Assembly (NCBI GenBank): GCA_018829445.1
Contig: JAHJTV010000009.1
Span: 1 to 64,000 of the forward strand
From: a bacterium
GTDB lineage: Bacteria; SAR324; XYD2-FULL-50-16
Length of the DNA: 64,000 nt
Reading direction: 5' to 3'
Part shown: piece after piece, positions 14,572 to 23,450 of the stretch
Layout of the letters: every line of letters starts with the position of its first letter
How positions within the stretch are numbered: the stretch's first letter is position 1
Made by a program: the position numbers and the translations under genes
Notes under the pieces: generated by a model
Told to the model about the DNA's origin: nothing
The model's input: the letters and a program-made list of their open reading frames with translations, nothing else
Databases searched by the model: none

Positions 14572-16953
14572 TCAGATTTCAAAAATACTTCGCTTTATAA
14601 TTTCATCCTGTGCAATATCACTCAGATTGACAAAAATCCCTGAATATCCACTGATTCTGACAACCAGGTCCCTATATTTTTCCGGATCTTCCTGGGCAGC
14701 CTTTAAGGTTTCGGTATCAACCATATTGAATTGGACCTGGATACCGCCTTTTTCATAGTAGGTTTTCACCAGGTTCATCAGGTTATTGCCATTAACGGTT
14801 TTGCCCTGGAATCTCATGTTGAGGTTGGTTCCGTTGGTGATCTTTTTTAGGGGAAGCTTGGCAACAGAGTTCATGATGGCGGTTGGTCCTTCCAAAGTAG
14901 CGCCATTGCTGGGTGTAATTCCGTTTCCGAATACATCCCCGGCCCATCTTCCGTCTGCCGTAGCACCGGTAAAAGCCCCCATGGTGATATGAAAACCAAC
15001 TGAAAAGATTCCGGGCCAGAATGTGCCACTCCGATAATTTTTATACGAGCTTAAGGTATCACAGAAGTGATTCGCCACTTTGATGGCCATGGTGTCGACA
15101 TCATCATGATCATTTCCATATTTAGCCACCTTATGGGTGAAGTACTGCTGCTTGTCTTCATTATCCATCCAATCGGTCGCCAGCCATTCGGCCAGGTCGC
15201 CGATGGAGAATTTTTTATCCTCAAACACGGCTTTTTTAACAGCATAAAGACTATCTGCGGTATTGGAAAAACCCATGAACTGGACACCGGTGGAATTGTA
15301 GATGGCCCCTCCCCTGGTCAGGTCAATTCCCTTTTCCATCGGGCCGTCAATCATGGCAGATGCAAAGGGTGAGGGAACAAGATTGGCAATGGCATCATCG
15401 AGGCAGGTAATCCCTCTTACCATCTGTTTTATGAAATGGTTCACCTGTTTGTCATAAGCGTCCCAGACATCTTCAAAGGATTTGAAGTCGGCGGGATCAC
15501 CCGTCTCGATTCCGGAAAGATAGCCGAAAATATTGTCTACTCCATTAGCCAACGCCAGTTCCAGACATTTTACGCCATTAAATTGAACAGCAAAAGTAGA
15601 ACCGAAGGATTTTCCCTGGGCATTGGGTTCCAAACATCCCACAACCCCATAATCTCTGGCATCCTCCAGGGAATGCCCGGCATCCGTTAATGATGACACA
15701 ATAGACTCGTCATTGAAGAGATGCAGTAAAACACCATCTTTTGCATATTCTACAGCCCTGAGAAAGAAATCATTCGATGATTTACTACTTAATCTGACGC
15801 CAAAATTCGGCTGAACCGTCCGTATATCCGCATAAGCATCCAGGGCAACAGTGCTCAGATCATTGGTTGCATCTTGACCGTCAATTCCCAAACCGCCGAC
15901 TGTAACATTTTGTGTCGTTTTTCCTTCCGTTCCCTCTCCACCGGGGATATAGGCTTCCTCCAGTACATTCCAGATCTCATTTGTTTTCAGGTACAGAAGG
16001 GAGATCAGTTCCCTGGCTTTTTCGGGGGTGATCAATCCCTTGTCCAGATCTTTTTTATAGAAAGGGTAGAGTACCTGATCGATTCGTCCCAATGAGATTG
16101 AATTACCACCCGATTCGATCTGGGCGATCAGATGAACAAAATAGACCGATTGAACGGCCTCGTGAAATGATTCAGCCGGATGTTCAGGGACTCTGTTACA
16201 GACTTTTGCTATTTCCCGCAATTCTGCCGCCCTGGTTTTATCTTTCTCCTTAGTGGCCATCTCTTCAGCCAGTTTTGAGTATCGTCCGGCCAAATGAATG
16301 GCTGCATCCAGAGATCGGATAACGGCTCGATAGAAGGTTCCTTTTTCCGATTTTTTTTCTTCTTCGCCAAGAAGATCGAACTTTTGCTGTGCCTTATTCT
16401 TCACTCCCGACATGCCGGAGGTTAGAATCTGGCTGTGATTCATGGTGAAGTGTCCGATCCCATAAGTGATTTCCAGCATGAAGGTGAAGATATACTTGTC
16501 AATATCTTCCATGACATCTTCCGGCAGTTTGGCTTCAAAATAGTCCTCTGCGGTTTTTCCTTCCCAGAAGGGAACGATCTCTTCCCGAACCTCAAGTTTC
16601 TCCTCTTCGGATATCAGGGCTCTTTGGACTTCCCGTTTATCGAAGTTGTCCACATCTCCTTCAATCCATCTGATCTTGTTTTCCGGAAACAGGGGAGCGC
16701 CCTTCAGTTTCCCGGTTCGACACCCGACGATCAATTCATCCTCGCGGATGATGACGCTGATATTCCTTAATACATTTTCAAACGCCAGACTCATGCGGGT
16801 TAATGGATCTTTTTCCCAGTGTTCAGCCATGGACCGGGTAAAATAACGAGCCCTTTCAATGCACACTTCCTGGGGTGCATTAATAATCCTGTCTCTTAGT
16901 CTGGCTACTCTAGTACCTGAATTTGTAACAGGTGAGGCTAATTGAACTCCCAT
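14572..16953 (-). CDS. Glycyl radical enzyme (pyruvate formate-lyase family)
   Basis: The 793-residue protein has both hallmarks of a glycyl radical enzyme: the thiyl cysteine C440 in VVGCLEP with E442, and the radical glycine G769 in VRISGYSG near the C-terminus. GCxEP is typical of dehydratases, C-N lyases and aryl-acetate decarboxylases, not of pyruvate formate-lyase. At the usual GHxxxDY site it reads GHFTMNH (residues 167-173), so the substrate pocket differs from the diol and choline enzymes. It must be activated by a radical SAM activase, but none is adjacent. It is co-directional with the CoA-transferase genes and probably performs the key entry step of the pathway. The reaction is unknown. 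Confidence 0.93.
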   Translation of the reverse strand: MGVQLASPVTNSGTRVARLRDRIINAPQEVCIERARYFTRSMAEHWEKDPLTRMSLAFENVLRNISVIIREDELIVGCRTGKLKGAPLFPENKIRWIEGDVDNFDKREVQRALISEEEKLEVREEIVPFWEGKTAEDYFEAKLPEDVMEDIDKYIFTFMLEITYGIGHFTMNHSQILTSGMSGVKNKAQQKFDLLGEEEKKSEKGTFYRAVIRSLDAAIHLAGRYSKLAEEMATKEKDKTRAAELREIAKVCNRVPEHPAESFHEAVQSVYFVHLIAQIESGGNSISLGRIDQVLYPFYKKDLDKGLITPEKARELISLLYLKTNEIWNVLEEAYIPGGEGTEGKTTQNVTVGGLGIDGQDATNDLSTVALDAYADIRTVQPNFGVRLSSKSSNDFFLRAVEYAKDGVLLHLFNDESIVSSLTDAGHSLEDARDYGVVGCLEPNAQGKSFGSTFAVQFNGVKCLELALANGVDNIFGYLSGIETGDPADFKSFEDVWDAYDKQVNHFIKQMVRGITCLDDAIANLVPSPFASAMIDGPMEKGIDLTRGGAIYNSTGVQFMGFSNTADSLYAVKKAVFEDKKFSIGDLAEWLATDWMDNEDKQQYFTHKVAKYGNDHDDVDTMAIKVANHFCDTLSSYKNYRSGTFWPGIFSVGFHITMGAFTGATADGRWAGDVFGNGITPSNGATLEGPTAIMNSVAKLPLKKITNGTNLNMRFQGKTVNGNNLMNLVKTYYEKGGIQVQFNMVDTETLKAAQEDPEKYRDLVVRISGYSGIFVNLSDIAQDEIIKRSIFEI

Positions 16954-17092
16954 CTTATCTTAATCTCCTGAAATGGTATTGATCAGCTATCCGCTATCAG
17001 TTTTTAGCTTATAAGGAACAGAGTTAATAATCAGATATGTTGTATAACAGCTAACCGCTAATTGCCAACCGCCAATAGCTAAAAGCAATTCG

Positions 17093-17923
17093 CTATACCT
17101 TGATATCCATATGATTCAATAAAATCATATCCCGGATGTTCTTGGGCAAATTCCGGTTTAAAAACAGGAAGAAAGTGCTCATGAAATCCACCTGGTTATG
17201 GAGCTTCGGGTTATCGGATTTCAAAACCTTTATGATCTTCTTTGCCGCCGCAAGAGGGGTGGTTGCGTCCTTAATCAGTTCATTGTCCCTGTCTATGAAC
17301 CTTTTTGCTCTCTCCCGGTAAGGCGAACCTTCAGGTGGCAGGGTATGTATTTTGGCCGCAAAACTGGTTGATACCTGGGCCGGTTGAATAATCGCCATCT
17401 TGATTCCAAAGGGTTTGACTTCATACTGGGTCGACTGAACCAGGCCCTCAATTGCAAATTTGGTGGCGGAATAAATGGACTCAAATGGAAAAGGAACCTG
17501 CCCAACCAGTGAAGACATGGCGATCAGTTTTCCCTTGCGGGCTTCTCTCATACAGGGAATAAATGCCTGAAAGATGGCAGAAGCGCCAATAACATTTATT
17601 TCAAAGCATTTTAAGGCAGCTTCCAGGTCAACCTCCTCAAAGGGGCCAAAAAAGCCGATGCCGACATTGGAAAGAACGGTATCGACCTTTCCAAACTTTT
17701 TAAGAACCCTGTCGCGAAATCCCAAGATACCTTTACGATCCGTAATGTCCAGGACTTCCAGGTAGTGTTTTCCGCCAATCGCATCCAGTTCCCCGCGAAG
17801 CTCCTCAACACTCTTTGCATCCATATCAAACCCGACAATGCTGTCTCCCGATTCAGCCAGCATTTTTGCCACCTCTTTTCCCATCCCCTGGGCCAATCCT
17901 GTAATCACAATAACTTCACCCAT
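17093..17923 (-). CDS. Short-chain dehydrogenase/reductase (classical SDR)
   Basis: The 276-residue protein has the NAD(P) motif TGLAQGMG (about residues 8-15), LSNVGIG as the NAG-like motif, and the catalytic Ser and YxxxK (SSLVGQ and YSATK). After about residue 230 the tail KLHNQVDFMSTFFLFLNRNL resembles membrane-associated SDRs. D36-type acidic residues (GFDMDA) after strand 2 suggest NAD over NADP. An AGGAGAG ribosome site precedes the ATG. Between it and the glycyl radical enzyme gene lie 139 bp with degenerate GCTAACCGCTAA-like repeats. It probably oxidises or reduces an alcohol/ketone intermediate. Confidence 0.92.
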   Translation of the reverse strand: MGEVIVITGLAQGMGKEVAKMLAESGDSIVGFDMDAKSVEELRGELDAIGGKHYLEVLDITDRKGILGFRDRVLKKFGKVDTVLSNVGIGFFGPFEEVDLEAALKCFEINVIGASAIFQAFIPCMREARKGKLIAMSSLVGQVPFPFESIYSATKFAIEGLVQSTQYEVKPFGIKMAIIQPAQVSTSFAAKIHTLPPEGSPYRERAKRFIDRDNELIKDATTPLAAAKKIIKVLKSDNPKLHNQVDFMSTFFLFLNRNLPKNIRDMILLNHMDIKV

Positions 17924-18162
17924 TTTATCTCTCCTCTTTTTAGGTTATTGAATTATTTGATCATGCTTTGTTACAAGTAACCATTCAGCACTTCTTTTCT
18001 ATTTCCTGTTTAAGGCTAAGCCTGTGGTGATGCTTGCAGGAGGTTAAGTGACAGTATTGGAGACAAGCACTGCCATAGGCTTGGCGGTTTTATGCAAAAG
18101 TAGCCGAATATGATCTGTATAAATTCCATTTTGTACCGTGTTCATGACTGTCGATTCATACG

Positions 18163-19152
18163 CTAATCATTCACTGAATTCCTGTACAGCTCCCCAAGCT
18201 GATTCATTGATCCCTTGAAATCCGGATATTGGAGTTTAAACCCTGTCTCTTCCAGTTTCCTGTTATCCACTACATAGTCATAATAGAGATACCTGGTCGC
18301 TTCATATTCAAGATCGGGAATTTTCCCTTTTAATCCGGAGAAAAACCCGTCAATCCGTGCTATCATTTTCACCAGGCCTAGCGGAAGATGCAAAGTCGGG
18401 ACTTTGGTGTTATATGTTTCTGCTGCAAGTACCAGGGCTTCCTCAAGAGTGGGATTGCTGTTTTCTGCAATATTGAACACCTCCCCGGTAATGCCCTCTT
18501 TTAAAGACAGATGTTCCACGGCTGTGGCAACATCTTCGGCCCGGATATTGGATAAAAGCTGTTTTCCACTGCCGGGAATAGCCGAGATTGAGGTCGGTCG
18601 GGAAAAGGCTTTCCCTGCTCCATCCGTGCATCTTGGACCGTACACCGTGCACGGGCGTATGATCACTGCTGGGAGCCCCTCCTCTATTCTTTTAAACACA
18701 ATATTCTCCCCCTCCATTTTGCTTTTTCCGTAATCATTCTCGGGATGCCTCTGATCGGATTCTTTGTAGGGAGTTCCGGAATAGTATCCGTAAACAGAGG
18801 TTGAGGTGACATGCACAAAACTCTTCACTTTTTTCTCTAGTGCCAGTTTAGTTATATGTTCCACCCCGGCAACATTGGTCGGGTAGAGATCTTTGAAAGG
18901 TGTTGATAAGTTACAGATGGCTCCCAGATGAAAGACCCTGTCAACCTCTCCTTCAAATAACTGGGGGAGCGTCTCCGGTTTTGTCAGATCGGCAGCCACA
19001 TATTCTACGCCCAGTTTTTCAAAAAACGAGATATCTTTTCTGGGACGAGCGGTTGCTCGAACCCGCACACCTTTTTTCGCCAGATACTCCACAACATGAC
19101 TTCCCATAAACCCTGCCGCGCCGGTCACTAGTGAGATTCCTGAATATTCCAT
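18163..19152 (-). CDS. NAD-dependent epimerase/dehydratase (extended SDR)
   Basis: The 329-residue protein has the extended-SDR cofactor motif TGAAGFMGSH (about residues 10-19), VFHLGAICNL, the catalytic Ser/Thr in VTSTSVYG and YGKSK, and RPCTVYGP. Such proteins include sugar-nucleotide epimerases, 3-beta-hydroxysteroid dehydrogenases and dihydroflavonol reductases; the sequence around RAEDVATAVEHLS fits the 3-beta-HSD/reductase side as well. It is the second gene after the PadR regulator and 240 bp upstream of the classical SDR. That gap (17924-18162) shows no other gene. Its place suggests oxidation of a hydroxyl group on the substrate. Confidence 0.88.
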   Translation of the reverse strand: MEYSGISLVTGAAGFMGSHVVEYLAKKGVRVRATARPRKDISFFEKLGVEYVAADLTKPETLPQLFEGEVDRVFHLGAICNLSTPFKDLYPTNVAGVEHITKLALEKKVKSFVHVTSTSVYGYYSGTPYKESDQRHPENDYGKSKMEGENIVFKRIEEGLPAVIIRPCTVYGPRCTDGAGKAFSRPTSISAIPGSGKQLLSNIRAEDVATAVEHLSLKEGITGEVFNIAENSNPTLEEALVLAAETYNTKVPTLHLPLGLVKMIARIDGFFSGLKGKIPDLEYEATRYLYYDYVVDNRKLEETGFKLQYPDFKGSMNQLGELYRNSVND

Positions 19153-19213
19153 AATTACCCTCTTTTTTTACCTGCTTCAATTCTTCATGTGACTGTAAAA
19201 AGTGAATTCAAGG

Positions 19214-19741
19214 CTATTCGGATTCAAGTATTTTCTGTCGTGATTCCTCCAGCCATTCCAGAAGCATCTTGTTCATTTTAACACCGAATTCCGCCATTAA
19301 GTTCACGTAGATGTCATTTCGCTCCCAGAGCTTAAGGTTGGCTTCCCGTTTCTTTAATTGCTCCTTATATACTTTCATCTGGTCATCAATGATTTCGACC
19401 GCTCTCTTTTTGTCTCCGAAACCAAAGAAAACAAAGCGCATCAGGAAGGGATCTCTAAGCAGGGTATTACCTTCTGGAGAACTTAACAGCCATTGATTGA
19501 ACTCATTTCGGCCGTTTTCGGTGATGGAGTACATTTTTCGAGGCGGTCCCTTCTCCCCCTCCTGTACTAACTCTCTGACGGTAATCAGCTCCTCCTCCAG
19601 CATCTTCTTCAGGTTGGGGTAGATTTGACCATAATTAATAGTCCACATGTGACCAAAATTCTGCTCAATGACTTCCTTGATACGATACCCGTGTAGATCA
19701 CGGTAATGTAAAAGACCCAGTATGGTATATTTTATAGACAT
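19214..19741 (-). CDS. PadR family transcriptional regulator
   Basis: The 175-residue protein has an N-terminal PadR winged helix: ILGLLHYRDLHGYRIKEVIE, INYGQIYPNLKKMLEEELIT and the wing GPPRKMYSITENGRNEF, then a C-terminal dimerisation helix region of the Vir_act_alpha_C type. PadR proteins are usually repressors released by small aromatic or hydrophobic ligands. It heads the minus-strand catabolic block and is its likely local regulator. Upstream (19742-19859) CCGTT-GGT-A-AACGG is a small dyad that could be its operator. No ribosome site is obvious before the ATG. Confidence 0.9.
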   Translation of the reverse strand: MSIKYTILGLLHYRDLHGYRIKEVIEQNFGHMWTINYGQIYPNLKKMLEEELITVRELVQEGEKGPPRKMYSITENGRNEFNQWLLSSPEGNTLLRDPFLMRFVFFGFGDKKRAVEIIDDQMKVYKEQLKKREANLKLWERNDIYVNLMAEFGVKMNKMLLEWLEESRQKILESE

Positions 19742-19859
19742 GTTTTTGTTTATTTTGTTAATCTCATCCGTTTACCAACGGGCAAGCCTACCTTGAAATT
19801 ATCAAGCGTTTAATATCAGCCAGAGGACGGATCAAGCGAAGCGGAATCCATCCGGTGTT

Positions 19860-21254
19860 TCAAGCGTTTACCCTTCTATTTAGAACTTTTTTATTAATTA
19901 CCGCCACAATTAATAAAACTGCTGCAACACCGAAAGTGAGGAAAAAAATAGCCCCCGAATTCGGAAGCAGTTTTATAACAGGTAAAAGCATAGCATAACA
20001 TAGCATGGTGGATAAGGCATAACTGATGGAAAAATCCTTCAATACAGGTGTTTTCATGTCAGGATCACAAATCCTCAATAAAAGTATACCTGTCATGATT
20101 ACACCCGTGCTCTGTCCAAACAGGGCAATTGCCCTCTCGAATTTGTAGTCCTCGAAAAAGATATTCCCCAGAAGCATGATTATGACATAAACCAGAATAA
20201 AACCGGCTATAAACATCACTACCATCGGCACAACGTATTTCAAAACCGCTTCAACCGGCAGACTGGCAATGGCTGCCACGATTGAAAAATCAACCAGAAA
20301 TGAGGTGAACTTGGTTTTTATTCTTGGATCAATCAAAAAAGAGAGGTTGAGCTTCTTTATGATAAGATTGACAATTAACATGATGGCGATGGCGTATGCC
20401 CATTCTGCTATATTGGAAAGCAGCGGTACCTTATGGGTTTTTAAAAAACCAACCAGCACATATGACAGCCCACATACTCCAAAAACAATGGCCACATGAA
20501 AAGCCAGACTGTCAATGGATGATGTATGTGTGGTTTCACGACAAGTCATCTCCTGTTTGCCGACATCAGTTTGATAACCCTTCCTGGTTTCCTCGGGAAG
20601 TGCCGAAGGATCAGTCAGATTGCTGATCCTGTTTTTACGGGCGGCTGTGTTAATCAAAATCATACCGATAAGAATACCCCCCACAATGCCAACGGTAGCT
20701 GATGTTACGGCAACTCCCTGTGCAACTTCCCAATAGGGCATCTGCAACTTCTGAAGAATATTACCAATTAATCCGGCTGTACCATGTCCGCCAAAAAAGC
20801 CCAGGGACAGTTCCATCCCGAAAGCAGGGTATATCTCCAGTTCAGGCATTAATCTGGCAAAAACTATTTTGGTACCAAATCCCAGGGCAAACAATCCGAA
20901 GGCGCAAGCAGTTCCCAACAAAAACATGGGGAAAATCCCCCCTTTTGACTTCTCTAAAATCTCTCCGGGCCTCTCCATTCCAAGCCCCAATGGAATGGAG
21001 GCGATAATCGGTAGGATTAACACCCCGGGAATTAAGGCAAAATCACTGATAAACTCCTCGGGAATCGGCAGAATCGCAAACGATTTCATCACAATCGGCC
21101 CGAGAATCAATCCGATAAATCCGCCAATTACCGCAGCAGGTAAAAACAGGTTCTGGAGTAATTTGATTTTTGCTCTTAAAAGAACTCCAAGTAACAGAAG
21201 TCCTCCAAGTATGGCAAATTCTTGAAGCAGTTGAGTAAATAGTACAGATGTCAT
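19860..21254 (-). CDS. gltS: Sodium/glutamate symporter GltS-type transporter
   Basis: The 464-residue protein is a multi-pass membrane protein with about ten to eleven helices. It carries the GltS-family signatures GFFGGHGTAGLIG in the first half and FGQSTGVIMTGILLLRI in the second, an inverted repeat arrangement typical of the family, which imports glutamate with sodium. It is longer than the usual about 400 residues because of a hydrophilic loop around residues 205-245. GGGAG precedes the ATG and a strong promoter lies at 21413-21440. It is likely separate from the catabolic block, though a role in organic-acid uptake for it cannot be excluded. Confidence 0.87.
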   Translation of the reverse strand: MTSVLFTQLLQEFAILGGLLLLGVLLRAKIKLLQNLFLPAAVIGGFIGLILGPIVMKSFAILPIPEEFISDFALIPGVLILPIIASIPLGLGMERPGEILEKSKGGIFPMFLLGTACAFGLFALGFGTKIVFARLMPELEIYPAFGMELSLGFFGGHGTAGLIGNILQKLQMPYWEVAQGVAVTSATVGIVGGILIGMILINTAARKNRISNLTDPSALPEETRKGYQTDVGKQEMTCRETTHTSSIDSLAFHVAIVFGVCGLSYVLVGFLKTHKVPLLSNIAEWAYAIAIMLIVNLIIKKLNLSFLIDPRIKTKFTSFLVDFSIVAAIASLPVEAVLKYVVPMVVMFIAGFILVYVIIMLLGNIFFEDYKFERAIALFGQSTGVIMTGILLLRICDPDMKTPVLKDFSISYALSTMLCYAMLLPVIKLLPNSGAIFFLTFGVAAVLLIVAVINKKVLNRRVNA

Positions 21255-21412
21255 AACCTCTCCCAGTTTTAATCTCTGATTCTCACTGTCACAGTTTACA
21301 ATATAACAAAACCTTCATGTTTAATTTCAATAAACACTCAGCCAATAAAGAGATCCCTGTATTCACTATCCACGAAACAGAGGGAAACCTGCCCCGATTA
21401 ATATATAAGTTA

Positions 21413-21440
21413 TTTATATATAAAATATATATAGTGTCAA
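21413..21440 (-). promoter_or_regulatory. Sigma-70-like promoter for the GltS gene
   Basis: On the minus strand TTGACA (21440-21435), a 16-bp AT-rich spacer and TATAAA (21418-21413). It would give a leader of about 150 bases before the GltS start. Confidence 0.55.
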
Positions 21441-21480
21441 GGCTTATTGCACTATTTTTTTCTCCGAATTAAGTATTGTG

Positions 21481-21742
21481 GGGTGAAACATGAGAAGTGA
21501 AACCTGCGGGTTAGAAATGGTGGAAGAACCGGATGGCGGCGAGCATCTTATTATACAAGAAAATGTTAAAGCGACCTGTCATTGCATGTAGTGAAACGAC
21601 AAAATTCCTTAATAGGATGGTAATGATGTACGGTGTCCCACAAGAAACGGCTGGCAGAATCCCATAAGGTGACTGTTGATTAGGCCATAAGCTTGATCGA
21701 AAGGCAGGGTGTCCTTACATGGTTACCGAATAGGGGTGATAA
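21481..21742 (+). ncRNA. Probable group II intron 5' remnant
   Basis: This non-coding stretch looks structured and has the style of group II intron domain I: GAAACGGCTGGCAG (21637-21650), GGTGACTGTTGATTAGGCC (21668-21686), GATCGAAAGGCAGG with a GAAA loop (21693-21706), then GTCCTTACATGGTTACCGAA (21708-21727) and GGGTGATAAG. No reverse-transcriptase gene or domain V/VI follows; the DNA passes straight into the end of the polyferredoxin gene. If correct it is a 3'-truncated relic. Recognition is by eye only. Confidence 0.4.
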
Positions 21743-21757
21743 GTAAAATTATTTATA

Positions 21758-23104
21758 TCAGGACGGCACAATCGTAATAGCTGCTTGATCTTTGAGGATA
21801 CACGCTGTTTCACAGAGACCACAACCGGTGCATTTTTCCGTGTCAACAACAGGGACAAAAAGTTTGTCGCCCCATGACGTTGTGATTATTGTTTTCTTAA
21901 GCTTTATTGCCTCAAAGGGGCATGCGGCATGGCAGGATAAACACGGCATTGATCTTTTATAAGGAAGGCAGTGTGACTCTGCAATAGAAGCGGTTCCTAT
22001 CTTTGCTTCGCGTTTTTTATCAATGGCCAGCTGTTTGATGGCAGCTGTTGGACAGATAACACCGCAGGAATTGCAGGCATAACTGCACCCTCCCAGTCGT
22101 GGTACCATGAGGGGGGTTTGAAACAGCTCGATTCCCTCTTCAATCCCGGCAGGCACTAATGTCCCGGTTGGGCATATTTTTATACACGAACTACAGCGGA
22201 TACAAAGTCCGGCAAGGATATCCTCGTTCACAGTACCTGGCGGTCTGAGCGGTCTTTTTTCCTTGGAAGCAGGCAAGAGAGCGAAGGGAATAACAAATGC
22301 ACCTATGGATGCGGCAAGAGAAAACAGATGCAATCGGGTAAGACGGATTTTAAAGGGATCATAGGACAATTGTTTTCTTAAACTGTAATCGAAAAGAATA
22401 CCCTGTTCAGAACAGGTTTCTTTGCAGGTAAAACAATGGATGCATTCTGATTTGTTATAATGATCGGGAGTGCTTGTCATGGATTGCATTGGGCAGGCAG
22501 ACACGCATTCACCGCATTGAGTGCAGAGGTCTTTTACCAATCGATTGTTTGGAGATATTTTAACTATCAGGGCGAGGAATGCCCCCAGCGGACAGATAAT
22601 CCTGCAAAACCCCCTTCTCCCAAAGAGGAGCGCCAGTGCTATAAACAGTCCTGTTACAGATATTACCCGAAAGGGAGCACTGATATCCGTGGAGAAGAGA
22701 TCAGCAATGCTGGCGGCTATGATTATGGGATCAAAAACCCAGAATAGATAAAGACCTCCCGGCGTCATGATTACACCCAGGATAAGCATGTAGTATTTGA
22801 CTCGATGTAGTTTGACCGCTCGCGGCCTGAACCCGGTGATAGAATCAATAAAATCAGACAGGGTTCCCAGTGGACATATGCGACCGCAAAAGATCCGCCC
22901 CATGAAGAAGGTCAGCAGTATCAGCAATACTACTGAGGAGAGAGCGGCAATGGTGACGGTACTGAAAGAAAGGCTTGTCAGGATTGTTGTCGGGATGGAC
23001 AAAGCGAAAAACAGTTTTGTCATGATGGGAGAAAAAATCCAACTCATCAGGATAACGAAAAAAATGAAAGCCGATATTTGGATTGCCCTGTTGCGCTTAT
23101 TCAT
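21758..23104 (-). CDS. NapH/MauN-like membrane polyferredoxin
   Basis: The 448-residue protein has about four to five N-terminal membrane helices with two inward CxxxCP motifs (FCGRICPLG, FCRIICPLG) as in NapH/RnfB-like quinol-oxidising proteins. Several 4Fe-4S ferredoxin motifs follow: CTQCGECVSACP, CIHCFTCKETC, CIRCSSCIKICP, CNSCGVICP, CLSCHAACP and CTGCGLCETAC. It should pass electrons between the quinone pool and a soluble partner. The start overlaps the ferredoxin gene stop by 8 bp, so translation is coupled. Together with the ferredoxin and flavoprotein upstream it forms a three-gene redox unit. The partner reaction is unknown. Confidence 0.9.
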   Translation of the reverse strand: MNKRNRAIQISAFIFFVILMSWIFSPIMTKLFFALSIPTTILTSLSFSTVTIAALSSVVLLILLTFFMGRIFCGRICPLGTLSDFIDSITGFRPRAVKLHRVKYYMLILGVIMTPGGLYLFWVFDPIIIAASIADLFSTDISAPFRVISVTGLFIALALLFGRRGFCRIICPLGAFLALIVKISPNNRLVKDLCTQCGECVSACPMQSMTSTPDHYNKSECIHCFTCKETCSEQGILFDYSLRKQLSYDPFKIRLTRLHLFSLAASIGAFVIPFALLPASKEKRPLRPPGTVNEDILAGLCIRCSSCIKICPTGTLVPAGIEEGIELFQTPLMVPRLGGCSYACNSCGVICPTAAIKQLAIDKKREAKIGTASIAESHCLPYKRSMPCLSCHAACPFEAIKLKKTIITTSWGDKLFVPVVDTEKCTGCGLCETACILKDQAAITIVPS

Positions 23105-23450
23105 TGTGGTCTATCCTGTTTATACGAACTCCCTGTACCGGACACAAGGCTGCACAGTATCCACAGGAAAGACATTTTTGTTGATTGATAGTGATAGTAC
23201 CTGGAGCAGGAGCAATTGCCGATACGGGACATATGGCGACACAGCCGGTGCATCCCAGACATGAGCCTGTAACAGACACTTTGGCTTCTGCTGTGGGTGT
23301 TTTATCTCTGCCGTATACTTGAAATACAGGACGTGCAGCGAACAGGCCTGCTGATATCCCGGCTGCAATGCGCAAAAAGATCTTCCTGTTGATCAACCTT
23401 TTTTCATTCTCGCCCTGTATGGATGTCTGATTCTCCTTTTTATCGTTCAC
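23097..23450 (-). CDS. Exported two-cluster 4Fe-4S ferredoxin
   Basis: The 117-residue product has an N-terminal stretch RKIFLRIAAGISAGLFAA that looks like a signal or anchor helix, then two clusters: CLGCTGCVAICP and CLSCGYCAALCP. A GTG at 23450 with AGGAG 8 bases before it is preferred over an ATG at 23477 that has no ribosome site and lies deeper inside the upstream gene. The start overlaps the end of the flavoprotein gene by 11 bp, so the three genes are translationally coupled. It probably hands electrons between the NapH-like protein and a periplasmic or membrane-side partner. Confidence 0.85.
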   Translation of the reverse strand: MNDKKENQTSIQGENEKRLINRKIFLRIAAGISAGLFAARPVFQVYGRDKTPTAEAKVSVTGSCLGCTGCVAICPVSAIAPAPGTITINQQKCLSCGYCAALCPVQGVRINRIDHNE

